Source of the DNA: Clostridiales bacterium
Lineage (GTDB): Bacteria; Bacillota; Clostridia; Christensenellales; CAG-138
Assembly: GCA_004557245.1 (NCBI GenBank)
Contig: SFEL01000004.1
Span: forward strand, 21,996 to 85,995
DNA: 64,000 nucleotides
Reading direction: 5' to 3'
Positions within the stretch are counted from its first letter, which is position 1; each line of letters begins with the position of its first letter. A model generated the notes under the pieces. That model saw nothing but the letters and a program-made list of their open reading frames with translations, had not been told where the DNA came from and searched no databases. The translations under genes were made by a program, and so were the position numbers. Shown piece by piece: positions 53,262-62,265 of this stretch.

Positions 53262-55304
53262 TCACTGTACCCGCTTGAATAGCTTTTCAAACTCGGCCTT
53301 TGTCATGCGCACCATTATAGGGCGGCCATGGGGGCAGGTCATGGGAACCCCGTCGCCTTCGAATTCCTTCAAAAGCGCCTCTATCTCCTCCTTGGAAAGC
53401 AGCGCTCCCGCCTTTATGGCATGCTTGCAGGAATACTGTATAAGTGCGCTGCGCTTCAAGTCTTTTGTGCTGAGCCTGTTTTTTGCCTCAAGCCTGCCGA
53501 TCGCTTCGTGGAGGAAGTTTGCCGTCTCGGGCGCATTAAGTATGGCGGGCACGGCGCGTACGCTTACCGTCAGCGCACCAAATTCCTCTATTTCAAAACC
53601 CAGCTCCTCAAACAGCGGCAGATTATCCATCAGCGTCTGGTATTCCTCGGGCATGAGCTTCTCTATTACCGGCATGAGCAGCATCTGTGAATCCGGCTCT
53701 AAGGGCATATTCATTATGCGCTCATACAGCCTGCGCTCGTGGGCTGCGTGCTGATCGATAAAGAATACGCTCTCGCCCTGCTGAACTATCCAGTAGCAGC
53801 TGAAAAGCTGGCCTATGATGTCGTAATGCGACTGGCCGAATTCAGCCTGCTGAGGCTTTTCTTTTAATAGGGTTTCAGGCTCTGCTGACGGCACGGTCAC
53901 ATCAGACTGAGTTGTTTCGGGGAGCATGCGCTCCTTCTTTGCGATATCTTCGGCAGCTGAAACAGGCTGTACCTCGGGCTTTGTTTCAGCCCTCACATTC
54001 TTCGGCCCCACGACCGATTCTCCATAGCGCTGACGAAGCAGCTCCATGGCGGATGCCGAATCGTATTTGAACCCCATGCCGGAGCGTATGCTTGCAGTTG
54101 GCACTGCGCCGGGCTCCTTTAGTTTTAGCGGCGATTTGTCCGCCGGTTTGAAAAGCTCGCTGTATGAAAGCCGCTTATCAGGCTTTTTGATATCGGTCGG
54201 TTGTACGATTTCCTGCTGAACAGCCGCATTCAGGGCATTTATAGAGCCGAATGCCGTTTTTTTCGTAATAATGTCTTCCCGGCGTATAGTGGGCGCCACG
54301 GGATCCCCAAGGGCCATGCGCGTAGCTATGGTAGCCGCCCTTACAGCCCCCTGTTCGTCTTTGAAGCGCACCTCCATCTTGTTTGGGTGTACGTTTACGT
54401 CCACGTCCTCGTAATTCACGCCTATGTCCAGCACGTAAAACGGAAACTTGCCCACCATGATACGGGTATTAAAGGCCCGCTGCACCCCGTAGGAGATCTG
54501 CTGAGAGCGTATATAGCGGGAGTTTATATACAGCGACTGCTGCTGCCGGTTTGGGCGGGATATGCTCTCGGTGCCTACATATCCGGTTATCCTGAACCTG
54601 CCGTCGTCGTAGTCTACTTCTTTAATATGCGGCAGAACCTCTCCGCCGTATATGCAGAATATTGCAGAACGCAGCTGCCCGTCACCGGGGCTGTGGTATA
54701 TTACCTTGCCGTTGTTCAATAGCTTTATTGATACGCCCGGATTGCCCATAATGGCGCGGGCGGCGTAATCGGATATGGCTGCGCCTTCCGCACGCTGGGA
54801 TTTCAGGAACTTAAGCCGCGCGGGAACATTATAAAATACATTGAGGACTTCGATGGCAGTACCTTCGGCACAGCCGCACTCGGCGCATTCCTTTATATCT
54901 CCGCCCTCGATATGAATTTTGGTGCCGGATTCCGAACCTTTAGTGCGTGTGCGCATGGTAAGCTGGGATACTGCGGCTATGGAAGCCAGCGCTTCGCCGC
55001 GAAAGCCCAGCGTGGATATATGGCCCAGATCGTCAGCTGAGGATATTTTGCTGGTAGCGTGGCGCAGGAATGCCGTAGGCACGTCTTCAGCCAGAATGCC
55101 GGAGCCGTTGTCGGTTATTTTTATATAATCTATTCCACCGCCGTTGATCTCGATGGTAATGGCGGTACTGCCTGCGTCTATGGAGTTTTCCACCAGCTCC
55201 TTAACTATGGAAGCAGGCCTTTCCACTACCTCGCCTGCTGCTATCTGGTTTGAGGTGTGCTTCGAGAGCACCTGTATTCTCTTTGCTGTCTGCATTATTT
55301 GCAA
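53262..55304 (-). CDS. mutL: DNA mismatch repair protein MutL
   Basis: A 680-residue GHKL ATPase. The N-terminal ATPase motifs are EVVERPASIVKELVENSIDAG, DNGSGI and TLGFRGEAL. The C-terminal domain has DQHAAHERRLYERIM, the metal-binding DQHA(x)2E(x)4E motif of a nicking MutL. A central Pro-rich linker is at 350-480. I use the TTG at 55302-55304 as start because GGAG lies five bases before it; the first ATG three codons later is also possible. It follows mutS by 14 bases. Confidence 0.94.
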   Translation of the reverse strand: MQIMQTAKRIQVLSKHTSNQIAAGEVVERPASIVKELVENSIDAGSTAITIEINGGGIDYIKITDNGSGILAEDVPTAFLRHATSKISSADDLGHISTLGFRGEALASIAAVSQLTMRTRTKGSESGTKIHIEGGDIKECAECGCAEGTAIEVLNVFYNVPARLKFLKSQRAEGAAISDYAARAIMGNPGVSIKLLNNGKVIYHSPGDGQLRSAIFCIYGGEVLPHIKEVDYDDGRFRITGYVGTESISRPNRQQQSLYINSRYIRSQQISYGVQRAFNTRIMVGKFPFYVLDIGVNYEDVDVNVHPNKMEVRFKDEQGAVRAATIATRMALGDPVAPTIRREDIITKKTAFGSINALNAAVQQEIVQPTDIKKPDKRLSYSELFKPADKSPLKLKEPGAVPTASIRSGMGFKYDSASAMELLRQRYGESVVGPKNVRAETKPEVQPVSAAEDIAKKERMLPETTQSDVTVPSAEPETLLKEKPQQAEFGQSHYDIIGQLFSCYWIVQQGESVFFIDQHAAHERRLYERIMNMPLEPDSQMLLMPVIEKLMPEEYQTLMDNLPLFEELGFEIEEFGALTVSVRAVPAILNAPETANFLHEAIGRLEAKNRLSTKDLKRSALIQYSCKHAIKAGALLSKEEIEALLKEFEGDGVPMTCPHGRPIMVRMTKAEFEKLFKRVQ

Positions 55305-55318
55305 TGCTACTCCTTATG

Positions 55319-57937
55319 CTACCTAAGCTTCGCGCGAAGGTGCAGGTCGTATATCATGTTCAGCGCCTCCATGGGCGTGATGCTGTTTACGTCCACGTTT
55401 CTCAACTCCTGCATTATGTCATCGGGCGACGCGGGGCCGAACAGCGTTATCTGTTGGGGTGCGCCGGCGTTGGCCTTGTCCAGAATGCTGTCGTGATCGA
55501 TATTTATATCAGAGGCCTCCAGCTCGTGCAGTATATCCTTGGCCCTCTTTATCACTTCCTGAGGCAGTCCCGCAAGCCTCGCCACCTGTATGCCGAAGCT
55601 CTTGTCTGCGCCGCCGCGGACTATCTTGCGCAGGAAGATTATGTCGTCTCCGACTTCCTTTACGGATATCCTGTAGTTCTTTATGCCCTGCAGCTTGCCC
55701 TCAAGCTCCGTAAGCTCGTGGTAGTGGGTCGCGAACAGCGTCTTCGCGCCGCACCGTTCCTTGTCTGCGATGTACTCAAGCACCGCCCATGCTATGCTGA
55801 GGCCGTCGAAGGTGCTGGTGCCGCGGCCTATCTCGTCGATTATGAGCAGGCTGTTTGGGGTGGCATTATTAAGAATGTTGCTCATCTCGCTCATCTCCAC
55901 CATGAAGGTGCTCTGGCCGGAGGCGAGACTGTCGGACGCGCCAACACGGGTAAATATTTTGTCCGTAATGGTTATGCTCGCGGCGGAGGCGGGAACAAAG
56001 CTGCCTATGTGGGCCATGAGTACGATGAGCGCCACCTGCCGCATGTATGTGCTCTTACCAGCCATATTGGGGCCGGTAAGTATTATCAGCCTGTCGTCCC
56101 TTGCGTTCATCATGGTGTTGTTGGGCACAAAGCCCTCCTTCACGTTTTTTTCCACAACAGGGTGACGGCCGTCCGTTATCTCTATCTTGCCGCTTGTAAG
56201 TATCTTTGGCCTGCAATAGTTGTTTTCGAAGGCCACCTGGGCCATGGAGCAATATACGTCCAGCGACGCGATGAGCGCAGCATCGTTCTGAAGCCGCTCT
56301 ATGCAGCCGAGGAGCATTGAGCGCAGCTCGGAGAAAAGCTTATATTCGAGAGTAACACAGTTCTCCTCAGCGCCGAGAATTGTGTTTTCCAGCTCCTTGA
56401 GCTCGTCGGTTATGTACCTTTCGCAATTCGCGAGTGTCTGTTTGCGCTGATAGTTGTAAGGCACGAGGTGCTGATACGCCTTCGTGACCTCGATATAATA
56501 GCCGAAGACCTTGTTGTAGCTTATGCGAAGGTTCTTTATGCCTGTCTTCTCCCTCTCCTCCGCTTCCATGCGGGCAAGCCACGTTTTACCGTTTTTCGCG
56601 GCGTCACGGTATTTGTCCAGCTCCTCGTTGTAGCCGTCGCGGATTATGCCGCCGTCTTTTACGCTCAGGGGCGGATTGTCTATTATGGCGGAGGTAAGCA
56701 GGGCGCATATGTCGTCCATCGGGTCCAGAGCGCCGTGTATGCGCTGGAATTCGTTGGCCTTGAGCCCTTGGAGCGTAGTTATGACTCCGGGCAGCTTTTC
56801 CAATGAATGCCGGAGGCAATCGCAGTCCCGTGCGTGTACCGTGGAATAGGCTATGCGGCTGCAAAGACGCTCTATGTCGTATATGGCGTCGAGAGCCGTC
56901 ATGAGCTCCTGCCGCTGTATGGGCTTTGACAAAAGCTCGTCCACAGCGTTGAGCCTTGCGTCTATATCGCCGGGATCCTGCAGCGGCTGGTCTATCCATG
57001 TGCGAAGCAGCCTTCCGCCCATGGCCGTGCCGGTCTTGTCCAATAGATACAGAAGCGTGTTCTTCTTGCTGCCGTCAGCCCTCAGCGGCTGTGTAAGCTC
57101 AAGATTACGCCGGGAGTTTGCATCTATGTGCATGTACTTTGTGCGCTGCATCACACGTATGCGCTTAATATGGCACAAGGAGTTCTTCTGTGTATCCTCA
57201 AGGTATGCGATCAGCGCCCCCGCGGCGGATATGGCACAGGGCATATCGTCACAGCCGAAGCCGGACAGGGTAGATACCCCAAAGTGGTTAAGAAGCCGCT
57301 GCTTTGCGCCTGTATACTCGTATGCCCAGTTGCTGTAGCACTGGGTGTAGTACTCCGACTGAAGCTTGCGTGTGAGCAGCTCGTTGAGGAATATTGCGTC
57401 GTTTGCCACTATTTCGGTAGGCTGTATGCGGCACAGCTCGTCCATAAGCTCGGCTGTATACTTTTCCCCGCTGTATTCGTATACGTAAAATGCGCCTGTG
57501 GAAACGTCGCAGTAAGCGAGGCCGAGATCGCTGTCGCGCAGGAATACGGATACGATATAGTTATTCTTCCGCTCGGACAGCATGCTTTCCTCGATGACCG
57601 TTCCGGGAGTCATCACTCTTATGACTTCCCTCTCCACGAGGCCCTTGGATTCCTTGGGATCAGTCATCTGCTCGCAGATAGCTACTTTATAACCCTTTTC
57701 AATTAGCTTGCTGGCATATATCTCTACCGCATGGTAGGGCACGCCGCACATGGGTGCGCGTTCCTCAAGGCCGCAGTCGCGACCAGTGAGAACTATTTCA
57801 AGCTCACGGGAGGCCAGAAGAGCGTCCTCAAAAAACATCTCGTAAAAGTCGCCAAGACGGTAAAAGAGTATACAGTCCTTGTATTTCTCCTTTACCTCCA
57901 TATACTGGCGCATCATTGGGGTAAGCTCTGCGGGCAT
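55319..57937 (-). CDS. mutS: DNA mismatch repair protein MutS
   Basis: An 872-residue mismatch-recognition ATPase. The N-terminal mismatch-binding domain has the Phe-x-Glu equivalent in RLGDFYEMFFEDA. Walker A is GPNMAGKST and the signature region DEIGRGTSTFDGLS follows. Length is typical. GGAG lies eight bases before the ATG. It forms an operon with mutL, miaA and hfq downstream and probably ymcA and miaB upstream. Confidence 0.96.
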   Translation of the reverse strand: MPAELTPMMRQYMEVKEKYKDCILFYRLGDFYEMFFEDALLASRELEIVLTGRDCGLEERAPMCGVPYHAVEIYASKLIEKGYKVAICEQMTDPKESKGLVEREVIRVMTPGTVIEESMLSERKNNYIVSVFLRDSDLGLAYCDVSTGAFYVYEYSGEKYTAELMDELCRIQPTEIVANDAIFLNELLTRKLQSEYYTQCYSNWAYEYTGAKQRLLNHFGVSTLSGFGCDDMPCAISAAGALIAYLEDTQKNSLCHIKRIRVMQRTKYMHIDANSRRNLELTQPLRADGSKKNTLLYLLDKTGTAMGGRLLRTWIDQPLQDPGDIDARLNAVDELLSKPIQRQELMTALDAIYDIERLCSRIAYSTVHARDCDCLRHSLEKLPGVITTLQGLKANEFQRIHGALDPMDDICALLTSAIIDNPPLSVKDGGIIRDGYNEELDKYRDAAKNGKTWLARMEAEEREKTGIKNLRISYNKVFGYYIEVTKAYQHLVPYNYQRKQTLANCERYITDELKELENTILGAEENCVTLEYKLFSELRSMLLGCIERLQNDAALIASLDVYCSMAQVAFENNYCRPKILTSGKIEITDGRHPVVEKNVKEGFVPNNTMMNARDDRLIILTGPNMAGKSTYMRQVALIVLMAHIGSFVPASAASITITDKIFTRVGASDSLASGQSTFMVEMSEMSNILNNATPNSLLIIDEIGRGTSTFDGLSIAWAVLEYIADKERCGAKTLFATHYHELTELEGKLQGIKNYRISVKEVGDDIIFLRKIVRGGADKSFGIQVARLAGLPQEVIKRAKDILHELEASDINIDHDSILDKANAGAPQQITLFGPASPDDIMQELRNVDVNSITPMEALNMIYDLHLRAKLR

Positions 57938-57980
57938 ATATGCTTTGCTCCTGAGAAATTCTCGCTAAATTTAAACGGTA

Positions 57981-58379
57981 TCAGTGTACGCAGCCGGAAC
58001 AGCCGGAGCAGTTTCCAGAGCAGCCGGAACTGCTGTTTTCCTCGGTGTTCATACCTATATAGGCGCCGATGGTCCTGTTGACTTCGTTCATAAGGTTGGC
58101 GAAACAGTGCTGCGCCTCCATCATCTCTTCAAATACGGGGTTTTCCACAAGCTCCGTCTGTATATCGTCTATCTCCTTGGCGATGGCGGATACCTCAATG
58201 CCCTCGGAATCCGCGTTTTCCAGCATGGAAACCATCTTGTCCTGCTTTTGGGTGTATTGCTCCATAAGCTCGTTTACGTGCTTATCGGCGTCCATGGCGG
58301 CCTTTGCCGCCTGGAGCCTGCGGAACTCATCGGAGTTTGAAAGAGCCATGCCCAGTTCTGTTGCTTTTTCCATTATCAT
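57981..58379 (-). CDS. ymcA: YlbF/YmcA family protein, RicA-type
   Basis: A 132-residue helical protein of the Com_YlbF family. In Bacillus, YmcA, YlbF and YaaT form a complex that partners RNase Y and influences sporulation. Here the order miaB-ymcA-mutS-mutL matches Bacillus, which supports YmcA. The C-terminus is unusual: SGCSGNCSGCSGCVH has Cys120, Cys124, Cys127 and Cys130. With an earlier Cys these could carry the [4Fe-4S] cluster reported for the complex. The first ATG at 58379 follows AAAGG. Confidence 0.85.
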   Translation of the reverse strand: MIMEKATELGMALSNSDEFRRLQAAKAAMDADKHVNELMEQYTQKQDKMVSMLENADSEGIEVSAIAKEIDDIQTELVENPVFEEMMEAQHCFANLMNEVNRTIGAYIGMNTEENSSSGCSGNCSGCSGCVH

Positions 58380-58397
58380 TGAATATGCCTTTCCGCC

Positions 58398-59798
58398 TTA
58401 AACAAGTTCGCCTATGAGGGAGTTGTTCTGGCTGCCGGTTATTTTTACGTTTCTCATGCTGCCCACAAGACTATCGTCCCCGGGGAAGTACACCATCTTG
58501 AAGTTGCTCAATTTGCCGTAGGCCATGGGCTCTGATCTGTGGTCGCAGCCCTCGACCAGTACCTCGCCGTAAGTGCCTATATATTTCATGTTGCCATTGC
58601 GGAGCACCCTGCTCTGGACTTCGTTCAGTCTTTCCAGCCTGTCATGCTTTACCTCGTCGGGTATCTGATCGGGCATTGTGGCAGCTACGGTGCCTTTACG
58701 GGGAGAATACATGAAAGTATACGCCGCAGAGTAGCCAACCTGCTCCACGAGGCTCAACGTTTCTTTAAAGTCCGCTTCCGTTTCGCCCGGGAAGCCAACT
58801 ATTATATCCGTGGTCAGTTCTATCTCAGGCACCTTTTCCCTGAGCTGCTGTACTTCTTCTATATATTTTTCCCTCGTATAGCAGCGGTTCATGAGCTTGA
58901 GTATCCTGCTGCTGCCGGACTGTACCGGAAGATGTATGTGCTTGCACACCCTTGGCAATTCCGCCATAGCGTCTATAAGCCCTGACGAAAGGTCCTTTGG
59001 GTGGGAGGTCATGAAACGTATCCTCTTAAGCTCGGGAACCTGATCGTGTACCATGCGCAAAAGCGCCGGAAAGTCAGTAGTCTCGCCATCTCCCTTGTAG
59101 GAATTGACATTCTGGCCGAGGAGCGTCACTTCCTTAAATCCGGCCAAAGCAAGGCCCTTTACCTCGTTCACTATATCCATAGAGTTTCTGGAGCGCTCAC
59201 GTCCTCTGACATACGGAACTATGCAGTAAGAGCAAAAGTTGTTGCAGCCGTAGGTTATATTTGTGAAGGTGGAAAATGTGCTGTTCCTGCAAACCGGCAG
59301 CCCCTCCGCTATCTCGCCGTCCATGTCGCGAACCTGCAACGTGCGCTCGCCGTGATATGCTTCCTCAAATAGCAACGGGAACCGATGCAGTTCATTAGTG
59401 CCAAAGACTATATCCACAAATGGGAAGCGCTTGAAGAGTTTCCTGCCGGAGTCCTTTTGCTGCATCATGCAGCCGCATACGCCTATCATGAGCTGCGGAT
59501 TCTCGTCCTTGCGCTTTTTCAGCGCGCCGATATTGCCGTATACCCTCTGCTCAGCGTGCTCGCGAATGCAGCAGGTATTGAATATTATAAAGTCGGCCTT
59601 GGACTTGTCCTCAGCTTTTGTGTAACCCATGTCCTCCATCATGCCGGCTATTTTTTCCGAGTCATGCTCGTTCATCTGGCAGCCGTAGGATTCTATATGG
59701 TAAGTAAGGCCGAGGCCATAAACTTCGTCTTTTACTCGCTTTGCCGCGGCCTTGGAAGCTGCTATCTCTGCCGGAGAAACAAATACTGGTTCTTTCAT
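58398..59798 (-). CDS. miaB: tRNA-2-methylthio-N6-dimethylallyladenosine synthase MiaB
   Basis: A 466-residue radical SAM enzyme that methylthiolates i6A37. The MTTase domain has ESYGCQMNEHDSE and NTCCIREHA. The SAM cluster is CNNFCSYC. A TRAM domain ends the protein (EVLVEGCDHRSEP). The start ATG at 59798 follows AGAGGT; an upstream frame start is unsupported. It is the first gene of the minus-strand run and has its own promoter. Confidence 0.95.
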   Translation of the reverse strand: MKEPVFVSPAEIAASKAAAKRVKDEVYGLGLTYHIESYGCQMNEHDSEKIAGMMEDMGYTKAEDKSKADFIIFNTCCIREHAEQRVYGNIGALKKRKDENPQLMIGVCGCMMQQKDSGRKLFKRFPFVDIVFGTNELHRFPLLFEEAYHGERTLQVRDMDGEIAEGLPVCRNSTFSTFTNITYGCNNFCSYCIVPYVRGRERSRNSMDIVNEVKGLALAGFKEVTLLGQNVNSYKGDGETTDFPALLRMVHDQVPELKRIRFMTSHPKDLSSGLIDAMAELPRVCKHIHLPVQSGSSRILKLMNRCYTREKYIEEVQQLREKVPEIELTTDIIVGFPGETEADFKETLSLVEQVGYSAAYTFMYSPRKGTVAATMPDQIPDEVKHDRLERLNEVQSRVLRNGNMKYIGTYGEVLVEGCDHRSEPMAYGKLSNFKMVYFPGDDSLVGSMRNVKITGSQNNSLIGELV

Positions 59799-59828
59799 CA
59801 AAATACCTCTACATAACAAATCACATTA

Positions 59829-59857
59829 ATTATATCTTTTTTAGGGTGTCAGTTCAA
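59829..59857 (-). promoter_or_regulatory. Sigma-A promoter of the miaB-mutS gene run
   Basis: On the minus strand TTGAAC (59852-59857) and TATAAT (59829-59834) are 17 bases apart. Confidence 0.7.
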
Positions 59858-59949
59858 GCATATAACCCCTATCGGAACCTCAAAACAGATCATATATGGG
59901 TACTTTTATGGGCTTTACCACAATATACATTATTTTTTAAAAAATATAG

Positions 59950-59978
59950 TTGACATTTACCGCAAAATAAAGTATCAT
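59950..59978 (+). promoter_or_regulatory. Sigma-A promoter of the tRNA cluster
   Basis: TTGACA at 59950-59955 and TATCAT at 59973-59978 with a 17-base spacer, about 30 bases before the first tRNA. Confidence 0.8.
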
Positions 59979-60007
59979 AATCAACGTCGTCGCGGTGCGA
60001 ATTGAAT

Positions 60008-60084
60008 CGGGGTGTAGCGCAGTTTGGTAGCGCATCTGGTTTGGGACCAGAGGGCCGCAGGTTCAAATCCTGTCACCCCGACCA
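60008..60084 (+). tRNA. tRNA-Pro (anticodon TGG)
   Basis: Acceptor CGGGGTG/CACCCCG with encoded CCA. Anticodon loop TTTGGGA gives TGG, closed by TCTGG/CCAGA. Confidence 0.96.
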
Positions 60085-60094
60085 CTTGAATAAC

Positions 60095-60169
60095 GGCCCC
60101 TTGGTCAAGCGGTTAAGACACCACCCTTTCACGGTGGTAACGGGAGTTCGATTCTCCCAGGGGTCACCA
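60095..60169 (+). tRNA. tRNA-Glu (anticodon TTC)
   Basis: Acceptor GGCCCCT/AGGGGTC (one G-T pair) with encoded CCA. Anticodon loop CTTTCAC gives TTC. Confidence 0.95.
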
Positions 60170-60176
60170 TTAATAA

Positions 60177-60253
60177 GGGCCTTTAGCTCAGTTGGTCAGA
60201 GCGGTCGGCTCATAACCGATTGGTCCGGGGTTCGAGTCCCTGAAGGCCCACCA
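60177..60253 (+). tRNA. tRNA with anticodon CAT: probable tRNA-Ile2 (lysidine), or elongator Met
   Basis: Acceptor GGGCCTT/AAGGCCC is fully paired, so it is not an initiator. The loop CTCATAA gives CAT. C4-G69 and C5-G68 are present, the pairs that TilS uses to pick tRNA-Ile2 in E. coli. The CGGCTCATAACCG arm also resembles Ile2. Automatic tools may call it Met. Confidence 0.9.
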
Positions 60254-60277
60254 ACTTTTTTTAAATTTAAATAATAT

Positions 60278-60354
60278 GGTCCGGTAGTTCAGTTGGTTAG
60301 AATGCCAGCCTGTCACGCTGGAGGTCAGGGGTTCGAGCCCCCTTCGGATCGCCA
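60278..60354 (+). tRNA. tRNA-Asp (anticodon GTC)
   Basis: Acceptor GGTCCGG/TCGGATC (two G-T pairs), discriminator G and encoded CCA. Loop CTGTCAC gives GTC, closed by CCAGC/GCTGG. Confidence 0.95.
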
Positions 60355-60363
60355 TTTTTCCCA

Positions 60364-60438
60364 GCTGGTGTAGCTCAATGGCAGAGCAACTGATTTGTAA
60401 TCAGTAGGTTGTAGGTTCGACTCCTATCACCAGCTCCA
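60364..60438 (+). tRNA. tRNA-Thr (anticodon TGT)
   Basis: Acceptor GCTGGTG/CACCAGC with encoded CCA. Loop TTTGTAA gives TGT, closed by ACTGA/TCAGT. Confidence 0.95.
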
Positions 60439-60462
60439 CCATAACACCTTATATTTTATCCT

Positions 60463-60547
<85 letters not shown>

Positions 60548-60553
60548 CTTTAT

Positions 60554-60640
60554 GCGGGAATGGCGGAATTGGCAGACGCGCACGGTTCAGGTCCGTGTGC
60601 TGGTGACAGCATGCAGGTTCAAGTCCTGTTTCCCGCACCA
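60554..60640 (+). tRNA. tRNA-Leu (anticodon CAG)
   Basis: Acceptor GCGGGAA/TTCCCGC with encoded CCA. Loop TTCAGGT gives CAG, closed by CACGG/CCGTG. Long variable arm present. Confidence 0.95.
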
Positions 60641-60643
60641 ATT

Positions 60644-60672
60644 AAGGAGCTGAAAATCAGCTCCTTTTTGAT
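60644..60672 (+). terminator. Terminator of the tRNA cluster
   Basis: AAGGAGCTGA and TCAGCTCCTT pair around a 3-base loop, followed by TTT. Confidence 0.8.
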
Positions 60673-60714
60673 TATGTTTTGGAGGCTGCAAAAGCAGCGC
60701 CCCCTGCTCTTTTA

Positions 60715-60954
60715 CTATTTTACAGTTTCTATAAATCTCCGCGCCATATCACAGTCTGCTTTTCTGACATATACACGATATTCATATGCTGAATTTGAGT
60801 CGATAAATGGCGTACCGTGCATCCTCCCTGAATTTGTTATTGTATTAGTCTTTACAGTATATTCGATATTTTTTTCAGTTAAGACTCCAAGCACACGATT
60901 TAAATACTCAAAGCTTCTCGTAACACAGATTTCCTTTCGGCTCAGCGTTAACAT
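60715..60954 (-). CDS. Small protein of unknown function
   Basis: A 79-residue soluble protein. The C-terminal pattern YEYRVYVRKADCDMARRFIE recalls small DUF2007-like proteins of Clostridia, where a Tyr-rich strand is followed by a helix, but the match is weak. The ATG at 60954 has AAGGGG eight bases upstream, whereas a TTG two codons earlier is too close to it. It lies just downstream of the SH3 gene on the same strand and shares its AT-rich composition. Confidence 0.6.
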   Translation of the reverse strand: MLTLSRKEICVTRSFEYLNRVLGVLTEKNIEYTVKTNTITNSGRMHGTPFIDSNSAYEYRVYVRKADCDMARRFIETVK

Positions 60955-60984
60955 CGTCAATACCCCTTGGTCTTTACATTACAT

Positions 60985-61920
60985 TCAATCGACATCCATT
61001 CTCAAATAATCTGTATGCACATACGCACGTTGGCTTCCTGTCCATGTGATCTCCGCCCACTTGCCGTTTATGCTCCACACGGCAACCGTTTGGCCTCTGC
61101 GCAATTTGCCGAGCTTATTATAATTTTTGCCGGGGCCCTGGCGCACATTCACGTTGCCGGTGGCAATCGCGGCCCCCATCGAGCCGGGGTCGGTGGAGGG
61201 TACGTCGATCTGTGATATAGCCGCCGAATCACATACAAAGCTGATATAATCCTTATGCACATACCCCTTGCTATTCTGCGACATAACGATTTCCGCCCAA
61301 TCGCCGGACACCGATACGATTGAAATGATTTGCGCCTTCTTTAATTTTCCAATGCGTGAATAGTTTTTGCCGGGGCCGGAGCGCACATTAACATTTCCTG
61401 TTGCTACAGCCTCCGCAATCGAGGGGAAGCCGGTATCCTGGCTGCTGGACGGCGTTGTAAACAACTGTACGATATAGTAGCACTTTGCTTTGGCGGAATA
61501 GTGCATATAGACACCGGTGTGAGAATACATGGCAGAAGTGACATTCTCTTTAAATCCAGGTGTTTTAATCCAGTATTCTACGATTTGCTCCGCTGTCGGC
61601 TTTGATTTTGAGCGCATCCAGCTGCAGCCCGACGATGCTCGGATTGCAGAGTATCCGTACTCATCGAAAATGGTATCCCATTTCTGACCATCTGGGCGAT
61701 AGGCACTCATTTTGCTTTTTCCATCCTGTTCCACAGCCAGTTTAGCGGCCATCGCGCACAAACGGGCATCGAGAACGAGATTTGAGCCGTTATGATATTT
61801 GTTGCAGTATTCAAGTACACCCTGTTGGTAATCGCTGAATTCGCCAGCCGCCGATGCAGGCGCCATGGATAAAATACCTATGGCAAATGTCAGCAAAACA
61901 GCTAGAAATTTCCTGTTCAT
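60985..61920 (-). CDS. Secreted protein with CAP-like region and two bacterial SH3 domains
   Basis: A 311-residue precursor. Residues 1-25 are a signal peptide with an ASA-type cleavage site. Residues about 30-150 resemble a CAP/SCP domain (cysteine-rich secretory fold), with two cysteines. Two SH3b repeats follow, at about 168-230 and 248-308, each opening ATGNVNVRxGPGKNYx. SH3b domains bind cell wall or spore cortex. GGAG precedes the ATG. The gene is AT-richer than its neighbours. The CAP call is moderate; the SH3 call is firm. Confidence 0.83.
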   Translation of the reverse strand: MNRKFLAVLLTFAIGILSMAPASAAGEFSDYQQGVLEYCNKYHNGSNLVLDARLCAMAAKLAVEQDGKSKMSAYRPDGQKWDTIFDEYGYSAIRASSGCSWMRSKSKPTAEQIVEYWIKTPGFKENVTSAMYSHTGVYMHYSAKAKCYYIVQLFTTPSSSQDTGFPSIAEAVATGNVNVRSGPGKNYSRIGKLKKAQIISIVSVSGDWAEIVMSQNSKGYVHKDYISFVCDSAAISQIDVPSTDPGSMGAAIATGNVNVRQGPGKNYNKLGKLRRGQTVAVWSINGKWAEITWTGSQRAYVHTDYLRMDVD

Positions 61921-62074
61921 AATCTTCTCCTTTCAAATTACGTGGGTATTTACTTTATACTTGCACCTTAATTATGGCATACCGGAAAGGAAAAATGTGT
62001 TAATAATCATTGAACTATTTTGTTTTACAATTTTACGGATACCGTTCAACAAAAATAAATATGCATAAAAGGTG

Positions 62075-62103
62075 TTGACATCTCATTTCTGTGGTGCTAT
62101 GAT
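62075..62103 (+). promoter_or_regulatory. Sigma-A promoter of tRNA-Pro (second copy)
   Basis: TTGACA at 62075-62080 and TATGAT at 62098-62103 with a 17-base spacer. In the rest of 61921-62126 I see no gene. Confidence 0.8.
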
Positions 62104-62126
62104 AATCATCGTTCGGTGAACAATAT

Positions 62127-62203
62127 CTGGGTGTGGCGCAGTTTGGTAGCGTGCTTGAATGGGGTTCAAGAGGCCGGAAGTTCAAATCTTCTCACCCAGA
62201 CCA
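62127..62203 (+). tRNA. tRNA-Pro (anticodon GGG), copy 2
   Basis: Identical over all 77 bases to the tRNA at 7343-7419, with CCA encoded and anticodon GGG. Flanking DNA differs apart from a similar terminator. Confidence 0.95.
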
Positions 62204-62205
62204 AA

Positions 62206-62240
62206 AAACAGCTCATAGTAAGTATGGGCTGTTTTTTATT
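62206..62240. terminator. Bidirectional terminator between tRNA-Pro and spoIVA
   Basis: AACAGCTCATA and TATGGGCTGTT pair around a 5-base loop with T tracts on both strands, serving the tRNA and the convergent spoIVA. Confidence 0.8.
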
Positions 62241-62265
62241 ATGTTTTTCCCTATTTTATATCCTG

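Noticed and set aside
55250..56320. A 356-codon open frame opposite mutS
   Set aside because: Antisense to conserved MutS ATPase coding sequence, with no family resemblance.
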